Source: Hyphomicrobiales bacterium (GTDB lineage Bacteria > Pseudomonadota > Alphaproteobacteria > Rhizobiales > Devosiaceae). Taken from it: a DNA stretch of 6,272 nt. Below, one piece after another: positions 1 to 6,181 of the stretch (positions are counted from its first letter, which is position 1; every line of letters starts with the position of its first letter). The notes beneath the pieces are model-generated. The model was not told where the DNA came from. It did not search any database and was given only the letters and a program-made list of their open reading frames with translations. The translations under genes and the position numbers were made by a program. The stretch is taken from the NCBI GenBank assembly GCA_027082895.1, contig JALWTJ010000242.1:1-6272 (forward strand), read 5' to 3'.

Positions 1-58
1 TGCGGTTGTTATTATTGTTGCGGCCGCGCGAACGCTTGTTTTGCTGGTTGGATCTCAT
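1..58 (-). CDS. DUF4167 domain protein, N-terminal fragment (cut by window edge)
   Basis: Only the first 19 codons are inside the window; the gene continues past the left edge. The ATG at 58-56 opens a peptide beginning MRSNQQNKRSRGRNNNNNR, rich in arginine, lysine and asparagine with a run of five asparagines. This basic, Asn-rich opening is typical of DUF4167 proteins, which in alphaproteobacteria commonly lie just after prmC, so composition and position agree. The family's function is not established to my knowledge; the basic start would suit nucleic-acid or ribosome contact, but that is inference. The ribosome binding site is weak: an AAAGAG lies about 4 bases before the ATG. The 451-base gap to prmC and a candidate terminator within it suggest separate transcription. 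The call rests on very few residues, so another low-complexity protein cannot be excluded. Confidence 0.72.
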   Translation of the reverse strand, partial: MRSNQQNKRSRGRNNNNNR

Positions 59-301
59 CGACTCTTTATTTCGCTGGATTTGCGTGAAAAAAACTTTCCG
101 AATGCATTCAGATTCAGGTCCCGATTCCCCTGATGCGCATGTCCCGGCCCCTCCATGATCGAAGCATTGCCTGAGCTTGCGTCATGCCCCGAACCGCACC
201 TGCCGGCCTGTACTTCAAAAGCTCACCGGCCTGCCCTGTTCTCAAACAGCCCGGGCCCTGTCCCGGAATGCATAATAGTGAGCGGAGTGCCAGACATGCC
301 T

Positions 302-318
302 TGGTGACCCTGTCACCA
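302..318. repeat. 17-bp perfect dyad, possible operator
   Basis: TGGTGAC, a 3-base centre CCT, then GTCACCA: a perfect 7-bp inverted repeat. Neither strand has a T-rich tract after it, so it does not look like an intrinsic terminator; a protein-binding dyad or a small RNA hairpin is more likely. It lies about 245 bases before the DUF4167 start and about 25 bases upstream of the TATTAT element at 277-272 on the minus strand, a position where an activator could bind. No regulator can be named from the sequence. Confidence 0.35.
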
Positions 319-360
319 TGCGCAGCCCCTGTTACCTAACCTGTTCGCCGGCCCTTTCCA

Positions 361-404
361 AGCAAAAATTTCAAACGGGAACAGGTCCGGACCTGTTGTG
401 CCCG
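361..404 (-). terminator. Candidate intrinsic terminator after prmC
   Basis: Read on the minus strand (404 to 361), CGGG is followed by a 3-base bulge CAC, then AACAGGT, loop CCGG, ACCTGTT and CCCG, and then TTTGAAATTTTTG. This gives a 7-bp stem extended by four more GC pairs across the bulge, followed by a T-rich tract. The DNA core at 380-397 is a perfect 18-bp palindrome. The hairpin begins 106 bases beyond the prmC stop, a reasonable place for the lysC-ptsP-prfA-prmC transcript to end. The T tract is broken by GAAA, so termination may be inefficient. The alternative is a DNA-binding operator, since the palindrome is perfect through its centre. Confidence 0.5.
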
Positions 405-509
405 CAACGACCCGGCATTGCGACTCACCCTGCCTCCTCCCCCATATTCTTGGTCAGGAGTTTGCCGGTAATGTGACAACCCGCCCATGCCGGTCCGCCG
501 GGCGCCCGC

Positions 510-1436
510 TCATCCCCCATGATCGCGCGCCTCCACCATGCGATCCTGTCCGGACAGATCCCGGACCACACGCACATCGCCAAACCCCGCATCCCGGCAC
601 AGACGGGATACCGCCGCCCCCTGATCAAACCCGATTTCCAGCAACAGCACCCCCTGCCCGTTCAGCCGCTCTCCTGCCCCATCAATGATCTTCCGATAGG
701 CGCAAAGTCCGTCCCCCCCTCCATCAAGCGCCAGCAGCGGATCATGCTCCCGGACCTCGCGACTCAACCCGTCTATTGCGGCGCGCGCAATATAGGGCGG
801 GTTGGAAAGAATCAGGTCGAACCCCGTCTCTCCGACCGGCCCCCACCAGTCCCCTGCGCGCAGGTCCAGCCGCTCCAGCACCCCGTGGTCCGCAGCATTG
901 ATCCGCGCCATTTCAAGGGCACCGGCACTGATATCCACGCCCACGCCCATCGCATGGGGCACATTTACCAGAAGGCTGATGCCGATACAGCCCGACCCCA
1001 CCCCCAGTTCCACGAACCGGACCGGAGACCGAGTCCGGCGCGCCCGGTCCTCGCACATGTCGCCACAGATACGGATTCCCCGCTCCACCAGCAGTTCCGT
1101 TTCCGGCCGCGGCACCAGCACATGTTCGCTCAGCCGGAAATCAAGCCCCATGAATTCCTTTTTTCCCAGCAGACGCGCAACCGGCTCCCCGTTCAGCCGC
1201 CGTGCGAGAAGATCAAGACATTCATGCTGCTGCTGCGAACCGATGGCCTGCCCGTCCACACGCACCAGCCCGGTTGCATCCAGTCCCAGCACGAATCCGC
1301 AGATCAGACGCGCATCCAGAAGACCATTGTCCAGCCCCGCCGCCCCAAGGCGCCGCCCCATCCGTCGCCAGAACGCCCCCACCGTCGGTGAGAGGCGCCC
1401 CGTTTCCGCTTCTTGCCCGCAATGCTCAGTCGCCAT
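510..1436 (-). CDS. prmC: Peptide chain release factor N5-glutamine methyltransferase
   Basis: PrmC (HemK) transfers a methyl group from S-adenosylmethionine to the glutamine of the GGQ motif in release factors, raising their peptide-release activity in the cytoplasm. The predicted protein has 308 residues, slightly longer than the usual 270-290. A helical N-terminal domain (about 18-105; TVGAF opening, GEPVARLLG at 83-91) is followed by LVPRPETELLVE at 107-118, the AdoMet-binding loop VELGVGSGCIG at 142-152, GVDIS at 166-170, and the catalytic NPPY at 212-215 that holds the substrate glutamine. The loop begins with Glu143 where the family mostly has Asp, and a linker near 119-138 is somewhat longer than in E. 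coli. I chose the ATG at 1436 because it overlaps the prfA stop by 11 bases, which implies translational coupling; an in-frame ATG at 1484 lies deep inside prfA and would add residues not typical of the family. The Shine-Dalgarno signal is weak. Confidence 0.95.
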   Translation of the reverse strand: MATEHCGQEAETGRLSPTVGAFWRRMGRRLGAAGLDNGLLDARLICGFVLGLDATGLVRVDGQAIGSQQQHECLDLLARRLNGEPVARLLGKKEFMGLDFRLSEHVLVPRPETELLVERGIRICGDMCEDRARRTRSPVRFVELGVGSGCIGISLLVNVPHAMGVGVDISAGALEMARINAADHGVLERLDLRAGDWWGPVGETGFDLILSNPPYIARAAIDGLSREVREHDPLLALDGGGDGLCAYRKIIDGAGERLNGQGVLLLEIGFDQGAAVSRLCRDAGFGDVRVVRDLSGQDRMVEARDHGG

Positions 1437-2502
1437 CGTCCATGGCCGCCAGCTGCATCGCCTGATGATCGGTAACAAGAGCATCGATCAGTTCGTCCAG
1501 ACCATCCCCGGCAATGACCTTGTCCAGCTTGTAAAGGGTCAGACTGATCCGGTGATCCGTCACCCGCCCCTGGGGAAAATTATAGGTACGGATGCGTTCG
1601 CTCCGGTCCCCGGACCCCACCTGATCGCGCCGGGCATCGGCCCTCTCCCGGTCCCGCGCATTCTTCTGCTCCTCGTAAAGACGCGCCCGGAGCAGCTTCA
1701 TGGCCGTGGCCCGGTTCTGGTGCTGGCTCTTTTCCGAGGCCACCACCACGATTCCGGACGGCAGATGGGTAATCCGGACCGCGCTGTCAGTGGTGTTCAC
1801 ATGCTGCCCCCCGGCCCCCGATGCCCGCATGGTATCGATTCTGAGATCTTCCGGGCGGATCTCCACGTCCACATCTTCCACGTCCGGCAACACGGCCACG
1901 GTTGCCGCCGAAGTATGAATACGCCCCGAACTTTCCGTGTCCGGCACCCGCTGTACCCGGTGCACCCCGCTTTCAAATTTCAGCCGCGCATAGGCTCCCA
2001 CCCCGGTAATGGATGCAATGATTTCCCGGTATCCACCCATTTCCCCTTCATTCTGTTCCAGAACGCTCAGCTTCCAGCGCTTGAGTTCGGCATACCGCTG
2101 GTACATGCGAAACAGGTCGCCGGCAAACAGCGCCGCCTCATCGCCCCCGGTACCCGCCCGCAATTCGATGATGACACTCTTGTCATCGGCCGCATCCCGG
2201 GGCAGAAGCTGCAAACGGATCCGGTCCACCAGCCCGTCGCGCTGCTCCTCCAGTTCGGCCAGTTCCACCTCGGCCATTTCCGCCATTTCCCGGTCCTCGC
2301 CCGCCATCATTTCCCGGGCGTCCGCAATGGCGGCCAGCACTTTCTTGTAGGCCCTGACCGATTCGATCACCGGCCCCAGGTCCGCATATTCCTTGGCCAG
2401 CTTCACATAGGTATCCGGGTCCGGATTGTCCGCCATGCTGTTTTCCAGCCACACGAACCGTTCCTCCAGAGCATCCAGCCGTTCTTCGGGCAATTGTGCC
2501 AT
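1426..2502 (-). CDS. prfA: Peptide chain release factor 1 (RF1)
   Basis: RF1 recognises UAA and UAG in the ribosomal A site and triggers hydrolysis of peptidyl-tRNA. The 358-residue length is normal. The N-terminal alpha-helical domain spans about 1-105. The codon-reading tripeptide of the PxT class is PDT at 187-189, within RVPDTESSGRIHTSAATVAV; E. coli has PAT here. The catalytic GGQ is at 231-233 within SGAGGQHVNTTDSAVRITH, and Gln233 is the expected PrmC target. The conserved RIRTYNFPQGRVTDHR follows at 303-318. The PxT motif rather than SPF marks it as RF1, not RF2. An AGGGA at 2514-2510, seven bases before the ATG, serves as ribosome binding site. It lies 62 bases after ptsP, probably on the same transcript, and its last codons overlap the prmC start. 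Confidence 0.98.
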   Translation of the reverse strand: MAQLPEERLDALEERFVWLENSMADNPDPDTYVKLAKEYADLGPVIESVRAYKKVLAAIADAREMMAGEDREMAEMAEVELAELEEQRDGLVDRIRLQLLPRDAADDKSVIIELRAGTGGDEAALFAGDLFRMYQRYAELKRWKLSVLEQNEGEMGGYREIIASITGVGAYARLKFESGVHRVQRVPDTESSGRIHTSAATVAVLPDVEDVDVEIRPEDLRIDTMRASGAGGQHVNTTDSAVRITHLPSGIVVVASEKSQHQNRATAMKLLRARLYEEQKNARDRERADARRDQVGSGDRSERIRTYNFPQGRVTDHRISLTLYKLDKVIAGDGLDELIDALVTDHQAMQLAAMDDGD

Positions 2503-2564
2503 TTTCCATTCCCTGGCTGTTTGTGCGCCGATCCCACGGCCACGGTTTCAATAAAAAGAAGTCT
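2503..2564. other. ptsP-prfA spacer
   Basis: This 62-base gap separates the ptsP stop from the prfA start. The only signal I see is the prfA ribosome binding site (AGGGA, 2514-2510, minus strand). There is no terminator hairpin and no convincing promoter, so read-through from ptsP is likely. An ATG at 2509-2507 is out of frame with prfA. Confidence 0.5.
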
Positions 2565-4832
2565 CTAGACCGGCAAGTTCTGTTTTTCGGCCCATCCCAC
2601 CAGCAGATCGCGAACATTCACGCCATTGCCCGACCCCCGGACCACTTTCATCACTGATTCCATGACCGGTTCAAGTTCCAGGTTCAAAATCATGTCCTTG
2701 ATCGGGCCGATGGACGAGGGCCCCATGGAAAGGGACGTCATGCCGATGCTCATCAGCGCCAGCGCCTCGATGGGCCGCCCTGCCAGTTCCCCGCACATGG
2801 TCAGGGGCTTGCCATGGCGCTGCGCCGCCTCCACCACCTGCCGGATGGCCCGCAGACGCGGTATCGCGATGGGATCATAAGAGCGCGCCACCCGTGCATT
2901 TGCCCGGTCCGTCGCGGTAAGAAACTGGATCAGGTCATTGGAGCCGATGGAAATGAAATCCGCATATTCCAGAAGCTCATTCAGCTCGAACAGGATGGAA
3001 GGCACCTCGATCATGGCGCCCAGTTCCAGCTTTTCGGGCACCTGCCCCCCGCTGCGTTGCAGGCGTTCCACTTCCCGCTCGATCACCCCGACACAACGGC
3101 AGAATTCGCCCGTCTCGGTCACCATGGGCACCAGGATCTTGAGCGGGCGCCCCTGTGCTGCCTGCAACAGGGCCCGCACCTGGGTCCGAAGCAGACCGGG
3201 CCGGTCCAGCGCCAGACGCAGGGAACGCCAGCCCATGGCCGGGTTTTCCTCACTGGCTGAACGCAGATAGGGCACCACCTTGTCCCCCCCGATATCCAGC
3301 AGGCGAAACACGATCGGCCGCTCCCCGGCAACATCCATCGCCTCCCGGTACAAGGCCACCTGCTCGGCCAGCCGGGGCAGCTTGGATGCAATCATGAACT
3401 GCAATTCGGTCCGGAACAGCCCCACCCCCTCGGCCCCCGTCTTGCCAAGGGCGGGCAGGTCCGCCACCAGCCCCGAATTGTGCAGCAAGGAAATGCGCAC
3501 CCCGTCCCGGGTCCGGGCCGGCAGGTCCCGCAAACGGGCGTATTTTTCCTGCCGCTTTGCCCGGAGCCGCAATTTCTCGACATAGGAAGCCTCAACATCC
3601 GGTGTCGGACGCAGGAAAACCCGGCCCTCCGCACCGTCCACCACCACATCATCGCCTGTTTCGCACATGGAAACGATCTGTTCGGCGTGCCCCACCGCAA
3701 CGATTCCCAGGGAACGGGCGATGATAGCCACATGGGAGGTGGTCGCCCCTTCCTCCAGCACGATCCCGGCCAGCTTGCTCCGGTCATATTCCAGCAGTTC
3801 GGCCGGCCCCAGATTGCGCGCCACCACAATCGCATTGGCCGGCAGATCCCGTGTCTGGAAAAGCCCGCTGGCCCCCGTCAGCGCCCGCAGCAGCCGATTG
3901 GCCAGATCGTCCAGATCATGCAGCCGGTCCCTTATGTAAGGGTCGCTCTGGCGCAGCATGCGCGCCCGCGTGTTGTTCTGCACCCGCTCCACCGCCGCTT
4001 CAGCAGTCAACCCGCTTTCCACCGCCTCGCGCAGACGCCGCACCCAGCCCCTGTCATGGGCAAACATGCGATAGCTTTCCAGGATTTCGCGATGTTCGGA
4101 AGAGACCTGCATGTCCCCCGAATTGAACATGTCGTCAATGGAAACCTGCATGGCCTGAATGGCCCGGTCCAGCCGTTGCCGTTCCGCCGCCACGTCATCG
4201 GCAACGAAGTTGCGCACCACCACCCGCGGATCATGCAGCACCACATGGCCAATGGCGATGCCCTCGGCAAACCCCTCCGCCTCGAAGGAACGTGGCCGCC
4301 GCAGATCAATATCCGCCCCCGGCTTGATGAGGCTTTCAAATTCCGCGGTCGAGAGCATTTCCGCCAGAAGGGTGGCGGTGGTCATCAGGGCTTCGGCTTC
4401 CTCCTCCCGGAACGTGCGCTGGGCCAGATCCTGCACCACCAGCACCCCCAGCGTCTGCCCCGAACGCAGAACCGGCACCCCCAGAAAGGCATGGTAGCTG
4501 TCTTCCCCCGTTTCCGCCCGGTAGGCAAAGGCCGGATGGGAAGGCGCATCCTCCAGCGACAGGGGCTCCGCCTCCGCCGCGATCAGCCCCACCAGCCCCT
4601 CCCCCAGCCTCAGGGTGGTCATGTGCACCGCGTCCGGGTTGAGACCGTGGGTGGCAAACAGTTCCAGCGCCGCATCGTCCCGCAGAACGTAGAACGAGCA
4701 CACTTCCGCCCCCATGGAATGGGCGATCAGATCAACGATCTTGTCCAGACGTTCCTGGGAACCCAGCGTTGCCGCCATGGTTTCGCGCAAGTTGCGCAAC
4801 AATACCCGCGGGCCGTCAGCCATTGTGCTCAT
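2565..4832 (-). CDS. ptsP: Phosphoenolpyruvate-protein phosphotransferase PtsP (EI-Ntr)
   Basis: EI-Ntr takes phosphate from phosphoenolpyruvate onto an active-site histidine and passes it to NPr and then EIIA-Ntr, a regulatory chain not dedicated to sugar transport. The 755-residue length fits the family. Visible parts, in order: a GAF sensor domain (about 24-165); the HPr-binding/N-terminal enzyme I domain (about 185-320); the phosphohistidine domain with EEGATTSHVAII at 360-371, active-site His367; and the PEP-binding barrel (about 440-735) with GLFRTE at 471-476, DIGGDK at 513-518, GAMIEVPS at 605-612, GSNDLIQ at 630-636 and MCGELAG at 679-685, where Cys680 is the catalytic cysteine. No HPr or EIIA domain is fused. 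In Caulobacter and Sinorhizobium the GAF domain links glutamine to PTS-Ntr phosphorylation and (p)ppGpp control; a like role here is inference. Start choice: ATG at 4832 or at 4823; both have poor ribosome binding sites and follow a hairpin. It lies 77 bases after lysC. Confidence 0.97.
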   Translation of the reverse strand: MSTMADGPRVLLRNLRETMAATLGSQERLDKIVDLIAHSMGAEVCSFYVLRDDAALELFATHGLNPDAVHMTTLRLGEGLVGLIAAEAEPLSLEDAPSHPAFAYRAETGEDSYHAFLGVPVLRSGQTLGVLVVQDLAQRTFREEEAEALMTTATLLAEMLSTAEFESLIKPGADIDLRRPRSFEAEGFAEGIAIGHVVLHDPRVVVRNFVADDVAAERQRLDRAIQAMQVSIDDMFNSGDMQVSSEHREILESYRMFAHDRGWVRRLREAVESGLTAEAAVERVQNNTRARMLRQSDPYIRDRLHDLDDLANRLLRALTGASGLFQTRDLPANAIVVARNLGPAELLEYDRSKLAGIVLEEGATTSHVAIIARSLGIVAVGHAEQIVSMCETGDDVVVDGAEGRVFLRPTPDVEASYVEKLRLRAKRQEKYARLRDLPARTRDGVRISLLHNSGLVADLPALGKTGAEGVGLFRTELQFMIASKLPRLAEQVALYREAMDVAGERPIVFRLLDIGGDKVVPYLRSASEENPAMGWRSLRLALDRPGLLRTQVRALLQAAQGRPLKILVPMVTETGEFCRCVGVIEREVERLQRSGGQVPEKLELGAMIEVPSILFELNELLEYADFISIGSNDLIQFLTATDRANARVARSYDPIAIPRLRAIRQVVEAAQRHGKPLTMCGELAGRPIEALALMSIGMTSLSMGPSSIGPIKDMILNLELEPVMESVMKVVRGSGNGVNVRDLLVGWAEKQNLPV

Positions 4833-4839
4833 TGTGTCC

Positions 4840-4862
4840 GGCGTCCGTTTTTTCCGGACGCC
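4840..4862 (-). promoter_or_regulatory. Hairpin just upstream of the ptsP start
   Basis: GGCGTCCG at 4840-4847 and CGGACGCC at 4855-4862 form a perfect 8-bp stem around a 7-base loop, which is A-rich in the minus-strand RNA. The stem ends 7 bases before the ptsP ATG at 4832, in the place where a Shine-Dalgarno sequence should be. No T tract follows on the minus strand, so it is unlikely to be a terminator. It could limit ribosome access to ptsP or stabilise the mRNA end after processing. The structure is seen; its role is inferred. Confidence 0.5.
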
Positions 4863-4875
4863 CCTTTTCCCGATA

Positions 4876-4908
4876 CCCGTAAACGGGCATCATCCCGCAA
4901 AAAGGCGG
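4876..4908 (-). repeat. Overlapping short inverted repeats after lysC
   Basis: Three small stems share bases. CCGC (4895-4898) pairs with GCGG (4905-4908) around a 6-base loop, directly after the lysC stop. CGGG (4884-4887) can pair either with CCCG (4894-4897) or with CCCG (4876-4879). The middle pairing excludes both of the others, so the leader could in principle adopt two folds. Each stem is only 4 bp, so chance in GC-rich DNA is a real possibility. The last pair sits in an imperfect 18-bp DNA palindrome at 4873-4890. Confidence 0.3.
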
Positions 4909-4909
4909 T

Positions 4910-6181
4910 TCATCCTTCCTCTTCCCGGTCCAGCCCGTAATAGGTATGCAGGGCACGAACCGCAAGTTCGGCATATTCCTCCGCGATCAGCACCGATGTC
5001 TTGATTTCGGACGTGGTGATCAGCTGGATATTGATGCCCTTCTCGCTCAGGGCCCGGAACATGGACGCCGCCACCCCCGCATGGGAGCGCATGCCCACCC
5101 CGATCACCGAAATCTTGGCCCCGCCCTTGGCCCCGGTGATGGTGTCATATTCGAACCGTTCCCTGTCCGAGGTGATAGCGTTCATGGCCCGGTCATATTC
5201 CGCATCGGGCACGGTGAAGGTAATGTCGGTCTGCCGGCCATCATCGGACACGTTCTGCACGATCATGTCGACCACGATCTGCTCGTCCGCCAGCGCACCG
5301 AACACCGCCGCCGCCACCCCGGGACGGTCCTTGACACTGCGAATGGTGATCTTGGCTTCCGACTTTGCCAGCGTAACCCCTGAAACGATCTGTTGTTCCA
5401 CAATCTCATCCTCATCACATACCAGAGTGCCCGGCACCCCGGAATTGGACCCGTCCGGCGCCACCTGGGGAGCATCCGGATCGTCAAAACTGGAGCGTAC
5501 CACCAGCCGGACACCCTTTGCCATGGCCAGTTCCACCGAGCGGGTCTGCAGAACCTTGGCCCCCAACGAGGCCATTTCCAGCATTTCCTCGAAGCTTATC
5601 CGGCTCAACCGCTGGGCGCGCGGTGCAATCCTGGGGTCGGTGGTATAGACCCCGTCCACATCCGTATAGATGTCGCACCGGTCGGCCCCCAGCGCTGCCG
5701 CCACCGCCACCGCCGATGTGTCCGAACCGCCCCGCCCCAGCGTGGTAATCCGGTTGAGGGACGAAATGCCCTGAAACCCGGTAATGACACATACCTGCCC
5801 CTCGGACAGGCGGCTCCTCAGATCATCGGATTCAATGGACTGGATCCGCGCCGCTCCGTGCACGTCGCTGGTGCGTACCGGCACCTGCCAGCCGGTAAAG
5901 GAGCGGGCCGAAATTCCCATGTCCTGAAGAACGATGGCCATCAGCCCAGCGCTCACCTGTTCCCCAGTGCTTACCACCGCGTCATACTCGCGCGCATCGT
6001 GCAGCGCGGAAGCTTCCTCGCACCATTTCACCAGCTGATTGGTGGTGCCCGCCATGGCCGACACGATGACAGCCACCTGATGGCCCGCATCCACTTCCCG
6101 CTTCACATGCCGCGCCGCATGCCGGATCCGCTCCAGATCGGCAAGGGACGTACCGCCGAATTTCATCACGATGAGAGACAC
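4910..6181 (-). CDS. lysC: Aspartate kinase (aspartokinase), lysine-sensitive type
   Basis: LysC phosphorylates aspartate to aspartyl-4-phosphate with ATP, the committed step to lysine, diaminopimelate, threonine and methionine. I start it at GTG 6181-6179, giving 423 residues, because AAGGAG lies 8 bases upstream; an in-frame ATG at 6223 would place 14 atypical residues ahead of the conserved opening. Motifs: KFGGTS at 7-12 (ATP/phosphate binding), STGEQ at 71-75, GFQG at 135-138, TLGRGGSDTSA at 147-157, and IYTDVDGVYTTDPR at 171-184. Two C-terminal ACT domains follow (about 266-340 and 352-423; IGVGMRSHAGVA at 360-371, ITTSEIKTSVLI at 388-399), the site of feedback inhibition in this family, usually by lysine alone or with threonine. 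No homoserine dehydrogenase or decarboxylase is fused. A GTG at codon 261 (5401) with its own GAGG may start a separate beta-type regulatory chain of 163 residues. Confidence 0.97.
   Translation of the reverse strand: MSLIVMKFGGTSLADLERIRHAARHVKREVDAGHQVAVIVSAMAGTTNQLVKWCEEASALHDAREYDAVVSTGEQVSAGLMAIVLQDMGISARSFTGWQVPVRTSDVHGAARIQSIESDDLRSRLSEGQVCVITGFQGISSLNRITTLGRGGSDTSAVAVAAALGADRCDIYTDVDGVYTTDPRIAPRAQRLSRISFEEMLEMASLGAKVLQTRSVELAMAKGVRLVVRSSFDDPDAPQVAPDGSNSGVPGTLVCDEDEIVEQQIVSGVTLAKSEAKITIRSVKDRPGVAAAVFGALADEQIVVDMIVQNVSDDGRQTDITFTVPDAEYDRAMNAITSDRERFEYDTITGAKGGAKISVIGVGMRSHAGVAASMFRALSEKGINIQLITTSEIKTSVLIAEEYAELAVRALHTYYGLDREEEG

Larger units (their letters stand above)
59..509. other. 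Non-coding spacer between prmC and the DUF4167 gene
   Basis: I see no convincing gene in this 451-base stretch: short open frames lack ribosome binding sites or extend antisense into prmC. It holds a perfect 18-bp palindrome at 380-397 that forms part of a candidate terminator, a 17-bp dyad at 302-318, a weaker inverted repeat CTGTT-N4-AACAG at 236-249, and a 10-bp palindrome GAATGCATTC at 100-109. Four GANTC sites lie in or at the edge of it (60-64, 111-115, 123-127, 422-426). The CCTGTT word recurs at 235-240, 328-333, 340-345 and 392-397, and inverted at 380-385. A TATTAT element on the minus strand (277-272) resembles a -10 box for the DUF4167 gene, but no acceptable -35 box lies at the right distance. 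The stretch probably contains the end of the prmC transcript and the DUF4167 promoter. Confidence 0.6.

Noticed and set aside
203..233. Direct repeat CCGGCCTG at 203-210 and 226-233
   Set aside because: An 8-base repeat within 450 bases of GC-rich DNA is expected by chance, and no third copy or regular spacing is seen.
272..277. Minus-strand TATTAT as a full promoter for the DUF4167 gene
   Set aside because: No sequence resembling TTGACA lies 16-18 bases upstream, and it would imply a leader of about 200 bases. It is kept only as a note in the spacer entry.
380..397. Resemblance of the 18-bp palindrome to the E. coli FadR operator
   Set aside because: The GGTCCG and CCTGTT parts look alike, but symmetry and length differ (even versus odd centre). 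No fatty-acid gene is nearby, and an E. coli-type FadR is not expected in this lineage.
425..628. A 67-codon minus-strand frame overlapping the prmC end
   Set aside because: It overlaps prmC out of frame for most of its length, with no recognisable features and no clear start signal.
398..688. A 96-codon plus-strand frame starting in the prmC-DUF4167 spacer
   Set aside because: It has a GTG start without a ribosome binding site, a Pro/His-rich product, and runs antisense into the end of prmC.
802..2568. A 588-codon open frame on the plus strand opposite prmC and prfA
   Set aside because: It runs antisense across two well-recognised genes, and its product is a low-complexity Arg/Ser/Pro/His-rich sequence with no recognisable domain. 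Long antisense frames are expected in GC-rich genes.
3480..4940. A 486-codon open frame on the plus strand opposite ptsP
   Set aside because: It is the antisense shadow of a ptsP reading frame with intact motifs. The product is rich in Pro, His, Gln and Arg and matches no family I know.
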